NCBI GenBank assembly: GCA_016297535.1
Contig: JAEDGL010000035.1
Span: 1-18,786, forward strand
Length of the DNA: 18,786 nucleotides
Reading direction: 5' to 3'
Source: Clostridia bacterium
GTDB taxonomy: Bacteria; Bacillota; Clostridia; Christensenellales; Aristaeellaceae
Shown here: positions 1 through 6,760 of the stretch, piece after piece
How positions within the stretch are numbered: position 1 is the first letter of the stretch
How the letters are laid out: the number at the start of each line of letters is the position of its first letter
The notes under the pieces: generated by a model
Databases searched by the model: none
Seen by the model: the letters and a program-made list of their open reading frames with translations, nothing else
What the model was told of the DNA's origin: nothing
Made by a program: the position numbers and the translations under genes

Positions 1-58
1 GATTCGGGCGAGCTCTTTCTTAGGAGGCGGTCGCTCTATCCTGCTGAGCTACGGGTGC
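1..58 (-). tRNA. tRNA-Arg (anticodon CCU), partial and possibly degenerate
   Basis: Read on the minus strand from 58, the sequence begins with acceptor arm GCACCCG, TA, D-stem GCTC/GAGC around an AGCAGGATA loop, and an anticodon loop CTCCTAA with anticodon CCT. That is a normal tRNA-Arg(CCU) 5' half. The following bases (GAAAGAGCTCGCCCGAATC down to base 1) do not complement the 5' anticodon strand ACCGC: only the innermost C-G pairs. The spacing to the T-loop-like CCCGAATC is about four bases short. The window ends before the T stem and acceptor can close. It is either a damaged tRNA copy, a junction in the anticodon arm, or an assembly edge. The 5' half is a confident identification; functionality is doubtful. 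Confidence 0.5.
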
Positions 59-97
59 AGCTGTTGAAAAAATAGCCCGTCTACGGTAACCTATTTT

Positions 98-125
98 ATT
101 ATATCCAAAAGAAAAGATTTGTAAA
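98..125 (-). promoter_or_regulatory. promoter of the tRNA-Arg gene
   Basis: On the minus strand there is a -35 TTTACA (120-125) and a perfect -10 TATAAT (98-103), separated by 16 bp. The predicted start near base 91 lies about 33 bases ahead of the tRNA 5' end, which is normal for a stand-alone tRNA gene. A good promoter argues that the tRNA was or is expressed. Confidence 0.55.
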
Positions 126-239
126 GCCCTATCTGCTTTCTTCTGCCCTTTCCCAGCGCGGGGAGAGGGACAAAACAGTTTTGCAGATGAAATCACGACG
201 CCCAAGCCCAGCCGGTGGTTGTTTTTCGCTAAAGTAAAC

Positions 240-271
240 AGCAGAAAGCCGGAGGGCGGGACCCTCCGGCT
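240..271 (-). terminator. intrinsic terminator of the ABC transporter operon
   Basis: AGCCGGAGGG (247-256) and CCCTCCGGCT (262-271) form a perfect 10-bp GC-rich stem with a five-base loop. On the minus strand it is followed by a T-rich tail (TTTCTGCTGTTT). It starts about 29 bases after the stop codon of the binding-protein gene and closes that three-gene operon. Confidence 0.85.
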
Positions 272-299
272 GATTCGGCTTATGAGGGAATTTCCTGCG

Positions 300-1847
300 T
301 CAGTAGCCCAGCTCAAGCGCCTTCTGGTTGACCTCGTCAATCATTTCCTGCAGGCCCTTGGCGTTGTAGGCATTGACCAAGTCCTCCACCATCTTTTCAA
401 CCGGCTCGCTGCCCATCATCACGGAGATGAGATCGTCGGCGGGGTAGATGATGAAGCTGTCTTTGAGGGGCGTTGACAGGTAGGTGATGCGCATGTCAAA
501 GTCGGGAAGATCGCCCGTGGCTCTGGCCTGCTCCGCCAGGGCAAAATCGCAGTCACGGTAGGCTTCATCGCCCGCGGCGGTGGGATAATCGCGGTTGGTG
601 AACTGATCGCCCCAGCTGGCCAGCACGCCCAGCAGGCTGATCACGGGATATTTGGTGGACAGCGTTGTGTCGGAAGGCCTGGAAACGGGTTTCCCGTCCA
701 CCAGGTCATAGTCCTCGCCCTCCAGGCCGTAGTAGATCAGCATCTGGCCTTCGGTAGATACCAGATAATCATACAGCGCCAGAATCTTATCCAGCTTCTC
801 ATCCGTTACCCCTACAGAAATGTAGCTCTCGGACCAGGAGGTGCGGAAGATGGGGAAGGTTTTCAGGCCGTCCTTGCCTTCCAGCACGCGGAGAACCCGG
901 ACATCGTCAAAGAAGGAATCGCCGTTGTTGGCCAGCGCCCAGTGCTTGCCAAAGCGGCCGTACATGGCCTGCACACCGCCGCCGCCCAGGATTGCGGCGG
1001 ATTGTCCGGTGAGGAATTTTTCCGTCGCAGTGGAGGAGGTGGTCAGCGCATAGTCGCGCTCAATGGTGCCCTCGGTGTACATGTCGCGGGCAAGCTGGAA
1101 GGTGGAAAGCATATCGGTGCTAAAGTAGATAGGCGCATACTGGCCATCCGCATTGCGGGCCCACTTGTAATCGCTGCCGCTGCCGTCGGACATGGCTGCG
1201 GGCATGCTGTAGGTAAACAGGAAGCCGTCCAGCTGCTTGGCCTGCAGCGAGGTCAGGCCCTGAATCTGCTTGCCTTCCGGGTCGGCGGCAATGATGGCCT
1301 GGATCATCGCGCGGAATTCGTCGAAGGTTTCGGGCTCGCGGGTGATGCCCGCAGCCTGCGCCAGATCCCAGCGGTAGGCAATGACGCGGTCGCAGGCGTT
1401 CCAGTAGTTATCGGGATAGGTTTTGCGCGGAATGCAGTACAGCTGGCCATCGATCTTGAGCGCCTGAATGTCCTCCACATCCAGATAGGCAGCCAGGTTG
1501 GGATAGGCGCTCAGGTCCTCGGGCAGCGCCTTGACCAGGCCGTCCTCAATCCAGGCATAGTAGTTGGGGGTGCAGATGGCGTCGATGGCAAACACATCCG
1601 GCAACGAATCCGCAGCCGCCCAGGCCTGAATTTTCTGTACATAATCATCCCAGGTTACGTTCATGGAGGCCAGTCGGATGCCAAACTTCTGCTCTACCAG
1701 GGCGCGGATGGCGTCGTTTTCGCCGGACAGGGCCGCTTCCACATCCCAGCAGGCAATCCTGATTTCAACGGGCTCTTGGGCCAGTGCCGCGGAAAATGCC
1801 GGTAGCAGCATGACGGCGGCAAGCAGCAGGGACAGGATTTTCTTCAT
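300..1847 (-). CDS. extracellular solute-binding protein, LplA/YtcQ type (CUT1 ABC transporter)
   Basis: This 515-residue protein is the substrate-capturing subunit of an ABC importer and probably binds an oligosaccharide. It has a basic N-terminus (MKK), a hydrophobic stretch to about residue 20 and an ALA signal-peptidase-I-like site before QEPVEIR. No cysteine sits at a lipobox position, so it looks secreted rather than lipid-anchored. The mature part has family-1 binding-protein features, including a segment PDVFAIDA near residue 80 and an acidic, Trp/Tyr-rich middle, and the length fits LplA-like proteins (about 500 residues). AGGAGG (1855-1860) lies seven bases before the ATG. It is last in an operon with two permeases, 55 bases downstream of the second. 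The substrate cannot be deduced because no glycoside hydrolase lies nearby. Confidence 0.9.
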   Translation of the reverse strand: MKKILSLLLAAVMLLPAFSAALAQEPVEIRIACWDVEAALSGENDAIRALVEQKFGIRLASMNVTWDDYVQKIQAWAAADSLPDVFAIDAICTPNYYAWIEDGLVKALPEDLSAYPNLAAYLDVEDIQALKIDGQLYCIPRKTYPDNYWNACDRVIAYRWDLAQAAGITREPETFDEFRAMIQAIIAADPEGKQIQGLTSLQAKQLDGFLFTYSMPAAMSDGSGSDYKWARNADGQYAPIYFSTDMLSTFQLARDMYTEGTIERDYALTTSSTATEKFLTGQSAAILGGGGVQAMYGRFGKHWALANNGDSFFDDVRVLRVLEGKDGLKTFPIFRTSWSESYISVGVTDEKLDKILALYDYLVSTEGQMLIYYGLEGEDYDLVDGKPVSRPSDTTLSTKYPVISLLGVLASWGDQFTNRDYPTAAGDEAYRDCDFALAEQARATGDLPDFDMRITYLSTPLKDSFIIYPADDLISVMMGSEPVEKMVEDLVNAYNAKGLQEMIDEVNQKALELGY

Positions 1848-1902
1848 GGGTTTTCCTCCTTTATTTTCTTTTGCCGCCCGACGGCGGACAGTGGGAACGG
1901 GG

Positions 1903-2778
1903 TTATTCCTTGATTGAGCCGATCATAACGCCCTTGACGAAGTATTTCTGGATGAAGGGATACACGCACAGAATGGGCAGCGCCGTAATGATGATGGTGG
2001 CCATCTGCACGGATTCGGCGGGGATTTTTTTGCCGGATTTGATCTGTGCCATCAGCGAGAGCTGGTTGTTCATGTTAATCAGCACCTCGCGCAGGTAAAT
2101 CTGCAGCGGATAGAGCTTGCGCTCGCTGATGTAGAGATAGGCGTTCCACCATTCGTTCCAGCGCTCCACCGCGTAAAACAGAAAGAAGGTCATCGTAAAG
2201 GGCAGGGAGATGGGAAGAATCACCCGGAGCAAAACGGTTACGTCGTTGGCTCCGTCGATTACGGCGGCCTCCTCCAGGCTGGGGGAGATGGAGCGGAAGT
2301 AGTTTTTCATGATGATCACGTAATAGGAGCTGACGGCACAGGGCAGAATCATCGACCAGATGGAGTCGATCAGCCGGTAGTCCTTCATCACCAGATAGGT
2401 GGGAATCATGCCGCCGCTGAACAGCATGGGAATGACCACCAGCGTCAGCAGCGCGTTGCGCGCGGGCAGCTTTTTCTTGCTTAGCACATAGGCGCCGGCT
2501 ACGGACAGCAGCATGTTGATACCTGTTCCGATGATGGTAACAAACAGGGTGTTGCCCAGCGAGGAAAAAAAGTACGGATCCTTTACAATGGTACGGTAGC
2601 CCTCCAGATCCATCGCCCAGAACCACAGGTACGGCGTGTGGCCGGAAATGGCCTGGATGTTGGAAAACGACAGGATGAGCACATTGTAAAACGGATAAAG
2701 CGTTAGCAGCGCCAGCAGGGCCAGCACCAGATGCAGCGCCAGGTCAAAGGGACGTACGCGCTGATGATTGCGTTTCAT
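1903..2778 (-). CDS. ABC transporter permease, LplC/YtcP type
   Basis: This 291-residue inner-membrane permease has about six helices. The first is at residues 14-35 (LALHLVLALLALLTLYPFYNV). The conserved cytoplasmic EAA loop, which contacts the ATPase, reads EEAAVIDGAN followed by the usual G-x9-LP pattern (RVILPISLP). The start was set at 2778 because AGGAGG (2785-2790) precedes that ATG by six bases. An in-frame ATG at 2871 would overlap the upstream permease gene and add a Pro/Ala/Arg-rich stretch unlike the family. It is the second of three genes, 43 bases after the first permease, and should form a heterodimer with it. Confidence 0.92.
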   Translation of the reverse strand: MKRNHQRVRPFDLALHLVLALLALLTLYPFYNVLILSFSNIQAISGHTPYLWFWAMDLEGYRTIVKDPYFFSSLGNTLFVTIIGTGINMLLSVAGAYVLSKKKLPARNALLTLVVIPMLFSGGMIPTYLVMKDYRLIDSIWSMILPCAVSSYYVIIMKNYFRSISPSLEEAAVIDGANDVTVLLRVILPISLPFTMTFFLFYAVERWNEWWNAYLYISERKLYPLQIYLREVLINMNNQLSLMAQIKSGKKIPAESVQMATIIITALPILCVYPFIQKYFVKGVMIGSIKE

Positions 2779-2821
2779 GAAATTCCTCCTTTTGCTGTGA
2801 TGGGCGCCGCGCGCGAAAGCA

Positions 2822-3769
2822 TTAAAACAGGCCGTCCTCGCCGCAGGCGGTAACCAGCCGGTTGGCGCCAAGCATCATCGTTACCCCCATCACCGATTTG
2901 AACAGGCCAACCGCCGTTGTGTAGCCAAAATCCCGGGTGCCGTTAAACGAGGTGCGGTAGATGTAGGTATCAATGGTGTCCGCCACCTCGTAAACCGGAG
3001 AGGAATACAGGTTGAACACCTGATCAAAGCTGGCGCCGGTGGTCATGATGCGGCCGATTTCCAGAATCAGCATAATCAGGATGGTGCTGCGGATGCCCGG
3101 CAGGGTAATGTGCCAGATCTTGCCCCAGCGGTTGGCGCCGTCAATCTCGGCCGCCTCGTAAAGGCCGGGATCAATGCCGGCCAGCGCCGCCATATAGATG
3201 ATGGTATCCCACCCGGCCTCCTTCCAGATGTTGGAGAACCAGATGAAGGGCCTGAAGCCCGTCAGGCTCAGCAACGGCGAGACAGGCTGAAGCCCCGCCA
3301 CCGTCAGCACCTGGTTGATCACGCCGTTGCCCGCGAACATGTTTTTCAAAATTCCGGCCATGACCACCCAGCTGATGAAATGCGGAAAGGTCAAAACCGT
3401 CTGATAGGTTTTTTTCAGGCGGGGCCGCTGCACCTCGTTCAAGGCCAGGGCCAGCACAATGGCCGCCGGGAACTGCAGCGCCAGCTTGCCCATGGAAAAA
3501 ACCAGCGTGTTGCGAAAGGCCCGCAGAAACTCCTTGTCCGTCAAAATGGCGCGGAAGTTGTTCATCCCCACCCATTTGCTGCCCCATATGCCGCCCCGGT
3601 AGGAAAAATCCTCAAAGGACAGGTACAGGCCCGCCATGGGCACATAGCAGAACAGCATGTACCAGATGATGAACGGAAGAATCATCAGATACAGCAGACG
3701 AAAGCTCCACAGCTTTCCGGCGGTTTTCTGGATGCGGCTGTAGAGTCCGGAGCGCTTGGCCTGGATCAT
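2822..3769 (-). CDS. ABC transporter permease, LplB/YtcP type
   Basis: This 315-residue permease is the first gene of the importer operon. It has a short basic N-terminus (KRSGLYSRIQKTAGK), a first helix around residues 25-48 ending in YVPMAGLYLSF, and an EAA loop EAAEIDGANRWGKIWHITLP. This is the LplB-like partner that pairs with the LplC-like subunit in CUT1 importers. A GGGAG-type ribosome site (3782-3788) lies about 12 bases before the ATG, slightly far, but no better start exists. The operon encodes no ATPase. Related systems borrow a shared MsmX/MsmK-type ATPase encoded elsewhere, and that is the likely arrangement here (inference). Confidence 0.92.
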   Translation of the reverse strand: MIQAKRSGLYSRIQKTAGKLWSFRLLYLMILPFIIWYMLFCYVPMAGLYLSFEDFSYRGGIWGSKWVGMNNFRAILTDKEFLRAFRNTLVFSMGKLALQFPAAIVLALALNEVQRPRLKKTYQTVLTFPHFISWVVMAGILKNMFAGNGVINQVLTVAGLQPVSPLLSLTGFRPFIWFSNIWKEAGWDTIIYMAALAGIDPGLYEAAEIDGANRWGKIWHITLPGIRSTILIMLILEIGRIMTTGASFDQVFNLYSSPVYEVADTIDTYIYRTSFNGTRDFGYTTAVGLFKSVMGVTMMLGANRLVTACGEDGLF

Positions 3770-3954
3770 CGTATGGTTTCTCTCCCTTCAAGGCTGTAAT
3801 TTGTGTACCTGCAAATCAATCCGTTACAACTTGTTACGCATTAAAAGGATATGATCTGTCACAAACGCCTTATTCACGATTTTTTTTGGTTTTTTTGTCG
3901 GTACAAAGCCATTTTCTGCCTTGTCATGGATTCCGTCCATTTTTTGGTTTGTGT

Positions 3955-3984
3955 TTGAAACGTTTTGGGTATATACTGTACAAT
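3955..3984 (+). promoter_or_regulatory. promoter upstream of fprA
   Basis: TTGAAA (3955-3960) and TACAAT (3979-3984) are separated by 18 bp. Each differs from the consensus hexamer by one base. Transcription would start near 3991, giving a 5' leader of about 155 bases before the fprA start codon. That leader holds an early terminator-like hairpin and further stem-loops. Confidence 0.6.
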
Positions 3985-4000
3985 GCACAGCAGTGAGAAC

Positions 4001-4021
4001 GCTGCCTCCGGGCGGTTTTTT
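4001..4021 (+). terminator. intrinsic terminator or attenuator in the fprA leader
   Basis: GCTGCC (4001-4006) pairs with GGCGGT (4011-4016) across a TCCG loop. C(UCCG)G belongs to the very stable UNCG tetraloop class. A run of six T (4016-4021) follows directly. It lies only about 10-30 bases after the predicted transcription start. An overlapping alternative stem, GCAG (3990-3993) with CTGC (4002-4005), would disrupt it. This suggests attenuation, but the alternative stem is short. Confidence 0.5.
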
Positions 4022-4028
4022 CGCAAAA

Positions 4029-4071
4029 GCAGGTTTCCCCCATGCCTTTGGTACGGCCGGGGGAAACCTGC
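4029..4071 (+). other. strong stem-loop in the fprA leader
   Basis: GCAGGTTTCCCCC (4029-4041) and GGGGGAAACCTGC (4059-4071) form a perfect 13-bp stem around a 17-base loop. No T-run follows, so it is not a classical terminator. It may stabilise the mRNA or be part of a regulatory leader. Downstream, CTTGC (4080-4084) can pair either with GCAAG (4088-4092) or, as CTTGCT, with AGCAAG (4102-4107). These choices are mutually exclusive. Confidence 0.5.
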
Positions 4072-4146
4072 AGAATAGCCTTGCTGCGCAAGACGCTTAG
4101 AAGCAAGCTGCTGTATCCTGTTATCCTTTGTAAAGGAGAAGTCTTT

Positions 4147-5343
4147 ATGAACTGTACTGGTAAGGTAACCGATGAAATCATCTGGGTGGGCGGAAATGAC
4201 CGCCGCTTGAATCTGTTTGAGAATGCCTACCCCATTCCCCGCGGCGTAAGCTACAATGCCTACGTGGTGCTGGACGAGGAAAATGTGCTGGTGGATACCG
4301 TGGACAAGGCCATCAGCGACCTTTTTCTGGAAAACCTGGAGGCGGCGCTCTCCGGGCGCACGCTGAAGTATATCATCGTACAGCACATGGAGCCCGACCA
4401 CGCTGCCACGCTGGTGCGGGTGTGCGAGCGTTATCCCGAGGCCAAGGTGATTGCCAGCGCCAAGGCGGCGGTGATGATGGGCCAGTTCTTCGGCGATGCG
4501 CTGAAGGATCGTATTCAGCCCGTCGCTGAGGGCGATGTGCTGGAAACCGGAAGGCATCAGTTTACCTTTGCGATGGCGCCCATGGTGCACTGGCCGGAGG
4601 TAATGGTCACCTATGAAAAAACCACCAAAACGCTGTTTTCTGCGGACGCCTTTGGCACCTTCGGCGCTTTGAGCGGCGTGCTGTTTGCCGACGAGGTGGA
4701 TTTTGAGCGCGACTGGCTGGATGACGCGCGCCGCTACTATACAAACATTGTGGGCAAATACGGCGCGCCCGTGCAGGCTCTGCTCAAGAAGGCTGCCGGT
4801 CTGGATATCGCCCTGCTCTGCCCTCTGCACGGCCCCATCTGGCGCAACAGTATCGGCTGGTTTGTGGAAAAATACCAGCAGTGGAGCACCTGCACCCCCG
4901 AGGAGGATGGCGTGCTGATTGCCTATGCCTCCGTGTACGGGCACACCGAAAACGCGGCGGAGGTGCTGGCGATGGATCTGCGCGCCATGGGCGTAAAGAA
5001 AATCGCGCTGTACGACGTATCGGTTACCCATCCCTCGTATATCGTCAGCGATGCGTTCCGCTTTTCCAAGCTGGCGTTTCTCAGCGCCACATACAACAGC
5101 GGCATTTTCCCTGCCATGGAGACCCTTTTGCTTGATCTGAAGGCCCATGCCCTGAAGCAGCGCACCGTGGCGCTGGCAGAGAACGGCTCCTGGGCGCCCA
5201 CGGCGGCAAAGCAGATGCGCGAAATTCTGTCCGGCATGCAAAATCTACAACTGCTGGACGGCGCGGTTTCCATCCGCTCGTCGCTTAACGCCGGCACCCG
5301 CGAACAGCTGCGCGAAATGGCCCGTCAGCTGGCCGAGGCCTGA
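4147..5343 (+). CDS. fprA: FprA family A-type flavodiiron protein (O2/NO reductase)
   Basis: This 398-residue cytoplasmic enzyme reduces O2 to water and/or NO to N2O, protecting anaerobes. The N-terminal metallo-beta-lactamase-like domain carries every di-iron ligand: H80, E82, D84 and H85 in HMEPDH, H148 in MVHWPE, D167 in SADAFG, and H228 in CPLHGP. The C-terminal flavodoxin domain begins near residue 255 with the FMN loop ASVYGHTE (261-268). No rubredoxin or flavin-reductase extension is present, so the electron donor (rubredoxin or an NADH:rubredoxin reductase) must be encoded elsewhere. The start at 4147 follows AAAGGAG (4132-4138). An in-frame ATG at 4042 lies inside a hairpin loop and has no ribosome site. 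The gene directly precedes the HMCES-like gene. Confidence 0.95.
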   Translation: MNCTGKVTDEIIWVGGNDRRLNLFENAYPIPRGVSYNAYVVLDEENVLVDTVDKAISDLFLENLEAALSGRTLKYIIVQHMEPDHAATLVRVCERYPEAKVIASAKAAVMMGQFFGDALKDRIQPVAEGDVLETGRHQFTFAMAPMVHWPEVMVTYEKTTKTLFSADAFGTFGALSGVLFADEVDFERDWLDDARRYYTNIVGKYGAPVQALLKKAAGLDIALLCPLHGPIWRNSIGWFVEKYQQWSTCTPEEDGVLIAYASVYGHTENAAEVLAMDLRAMGVKKIALYDVSVTHPSYIVSDAFRFSKLAFLSATYNSGIFPAMETLLLDLKAHALKQRTVALAENGSWAPTAAKQMREILSGMQNLQLLDGAVSIRSSLNAGTREQLREMARQLAEA

Positions 5344-5344
5344 G

Positions 5345-5971
5345 ATGTGCGGCCGGTATTTCTTTGCCGAGGATGAAAACGAGCGGCTGATGAACCTCCT
5401 GGCGGGTATGGATGGACACCCCATGGCCGGACTGGTGCAGCTGAGAGAGGTATTTCCTACCCAGATGGCGCCTGTCATTGTGGCCCAAAACGGCAGCGCA
5501 GGGGTGCATCCCATGCGGTGGGGCTTTCCCTTCGGCTCGGGCGCAAGGGTGGTCATCAACAGCCGCAGCGAAAAATCGGATTGTACGCCCATGTTTCAAA
5601 AAGCCGTGCGCGAGCGCCGCTGCCTCATCCCCATGACGGGGTTTTACGAGTGGCGGCGCACCGCCTCCGGCGCGAAAACAAAGGACAAGTTTTCGTTTGT
5701 ATCCCGCGCAGGGCTGGAAAAGGGCATGATGTATCTGGCGGGCGTGTGGGGCGAGTTTCAGGGCGGCTATGCCGGCGGCGGCTTCGAGGCGTTCGCCGTG
5801 CTTACGCAGGAGGCGGATGCTCAGATGCGGCCCTACCACAGCCGCATGCCGGTGATTATGGATAGCGAAAGCCTGAAAAAGCTGTGGCTGTTCGCCCCGC
5901 CGCAGCTGCCGTATCAGGAGCTGAGAAGGCAGTTTGAAAGGCCGGAGCTGATTGTAACGCGGGCCGGATAG
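5345..5971 (+). CDS. SOS response-associated peptidase family protein (YedK/HMCES, abasic-site DNA-protein crosslinker)
   Basis: This 208-residue SRAP-domain protein would cover abasic sites in single-stranded DNA by forming a thiazolidine link through its N-terminal cysteine after Met1 removal. Key residues are present: C2 in MCGRYFF, N72 in INSRSE, E102 in GFYEW and H165 in HSRMPVI. They match the arrangement in E. coli YedK and human HMCES. The ATG begins one base after the fprA stop codon, so the genes are very probably co-transcribed and translationally coupled. That places an abasic-site protector beside an O2/NO scavenger, consistent with shared use under oxidative or nitrosative stress (inference). 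There is no LexA box evidence here. Confidence 0.93.
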   Translation: MCGRYFFAEDENERLMNLLAGMDGHPMAGLVQLREVFPTQMAPVIVAQNGSAGVHPMRWGFPFGSGARVVINSRSEKSDCTPMFQKAVRERRCLIPMTGFYEWRRTASGAKTKDKFSFVSRAGLEKGMMYLAGVWGEFQGGYAGGGFEAFAVLTQEADAQMRPYHSRMPVIMDSESLKKLWLFAPPQLPYQELRRQFERPELIVTRAG

Positions 5972-5998
5972 GCCCTTATCTGCCCATCACCGCCTATC

Positions 5999-6364
5999 TC
6001 AAATGTGAATGATCTCCGCGCCAAAGGGCATCAAAGCCAGCTTGGCCAGTTTAAAGCACTGCATTCCCCACGGAATGCCCACAAGGGTGCAGTACAGCAA
6101 TACGCCGTTGACGGCTGCCGCAATCGCTATGGGCAGGCCGCTGACCACCAGCCAGATCAGGTTGAGCACAAAGGAAACCGCGCCTCCGCCATAGATTACA
6201 TCGCGTCCGAAGGGGCAAAAGGAAAGCGCCGCAAATTTGAAGCACTGCTGGCCGATGGGAATGCCGATGATCGTAATGGACCACAGAAAGCCCGCAATCG
6301 TCCAGGACAATCCCTGCCATAGGCCGGCGCAGATAAACCAGATCAGATTTCCCAAACAGGACAT
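5999..6364 (-). CDS. YccF domain-containing inner-membrane protein (DUF307)
   Basis: This 121-residue membrane protein has two internal YccF repeats. The first contains GIPIGQQCFKFAALSFCPFG and the second GIPWGMQCFKLAKLALMPFG. Each repeat is preceded by hydrophobic helices (LIWFICAGLWQGL, FVLNLIWLVVSGLP). The biochemical role of YccF proteins is not established. The start at 6364 was chosen because GAGGTGAG (6369-6376) precedes it. An in-frame ATG at 6436 gives a hydrophilic, non-family extension. The gene is convergent with the fprA/HMCES pair and divergent from the XRE regulator gene. Confidence 0.88.
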   Translation of the reverse strand: MSCLGNLIWFICAGLWQGLSWTIAGFLWSITIIGIPIGQQCFKFAALSFCPFGRDVIYGGGAVSFVLNLIWLVVSGLPIAIAAAVNGVLLYCTLVGIPWGMQCFKLAKLALMPFGAEIIHI

Positions 6365-6382
6365 TTTTCTCACCTCGGGGGT

Positions 6383-6391
6383 AGTATAGCA
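6383..6391 (-). promoter_or_regulatory. extended -10 promoter of the yccF-like gene
   Basis: On the minus strand TGCTATACT gives an extended -10 (TGn-TATACT). No good -35 lies 16-18 bp upstream, which is common for extended -10 promoters. The predicted start near 6376 would leave a very short leader that is almost entirely the ribosome binding site. Confidence 0.45.
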
Positions 6392-6459
6392 TTCTCCCCC
6401 ATCAAATGGGAAGCGGATTTGCGTTTTGCAATCCAATTCTCATTTTTTTCTAAAATCAC

Positions 6460-6523
6460 GTAAAGCGTGCTTGACATTTCTCGGGTGTCGTGCTACGATA
6501 GGAATGTAAAGCATGCTTTCCAT
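6460..6523 (+). promoter_or_regulatory. promoter with two flanking operator-like repeats upstream of the XRE regulator
   Basis: TTGACA (6471-6476), a 17-bp spacer and TACGAT (6494-6499) with a TGC extension (6491-6493) form a strong promoter. GTAAAGCGTGCTTGACAT (6460-6477) overlaps the -35, and GTAAAGCATGCTTTCCAT (6506-6523) lies at the predicted start site. They agree at 15 of 18 positions. Each has a palindromic core AAGCRTGCTT and their centres are 46 bp apart. Such placement is typical of sites for autorepression by the downstream helix-turn-helix protein (inference). Confidence 0.7.
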
Positions 6524-6556
6524 TTGCAGAGACGTCCGCAGGGAACAGGAGTAACC

Positions 6557-6760
6557 ATGAAAAATCGTTTGGAGCAGCTGCGCGCAGAGCGCGGCATCAG
6601 GCAGGAGGAACTGGCGGCGGCGCTCAGGGTGTCGCGGCAAACCATCAGCTCGCTGGAAAACGGGCGGTACAACCCATCCATTCAGCTTGCCTTCAAGCTG
6701 GCCAGGTACTTTCATCTTACGGTTGAGGAGATCTTTATCTATGAGGAGGATGAACCATGA
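6557..6760 (+). CDS. XRE family helix-turn-helix transcriptional regulator
   Basis: This 67-residue protein is essentially one HTH_3 domain: RLEQLRAERGIRQEELAAAL, then the recognition helix region VSRQTISSLENGRYNPS, ending with LARYFHLTVEEIF. It matches the short YozG/Cro-like regulators of Bacillota. AGGAG (6547-6551) supports the start at 6557; an earlier in-frame ATG (6467) lies inside the promoter. The stop codon overlaps the next start (ATGA), so it is translationally coupled to the membrane protein. It probably represses its own promoter through the repeated sites at 6460-6523. Confidence 0.92.
   Translation: MKNRLEQLRAERGIRQEELAAALRVSRQTISSLENGRYNPSIQLAFKLARYFHLTVEEIFIYEEDEP

Larger units (their letters stand above)
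3770..4146. other. divergent intergenic region between the ABC operon and fprA
   Basis: This 377-bp spacer carries no convincing gene. The left part serves the minus-strand ABC operon: an imperfect dyad GTTACAACTTGTTAC (3823-3837) and long T/A tracts (3881-3888 and 3891-3897) that would act as an UP-like A-tract on the minus strand. I could not find a well-spaced -35/-10 pair for that operon. The right part carries a rightward promoter and a structured leader for fprA, listed separately. Confidence 0.6.

Noticed and set aside
146..169. Hairpin CCCTTTCCC / GGGAGAGGG as a terminator
   Set aside because: One pair is weak on one strand and mismatched on the other. No T-run follows on either side, and a better terminator (247-271) already serves the operon.
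20..340. A 106-codon minus-strand frame ending in APVAQQDRATAS
   Set aside because: The ending is the well-known false translation of a tRNA-Arg 5' half. The frame runs through the tRNA promoter and the operon terminator.
4042..4146. N-terminal extension of FprA from an ATG at 4042
   Set aside because: The ATG lies in the loop of a 13-bp hairpin without a ribosome site, and the extra residues are not part of the family. The ATG at 4147 has AAAGGAG.
3874..5241. A 455-codon open frame on the minus strand
   Set aside because: It is antisense to fprA, whose complete di-iron ligand set proves the plus-strand reading. Shadow composition and no ribosome site.
5961..5998. Stems GGGCC/GGCCC and GATAGGC/GCCTATC between the convergent HMCES and yccF-type genes
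   Set aside because: They are short, overlap the HMCES stop codon, and lack T-runs on both strands. They could help termination but are not supported enough to list.
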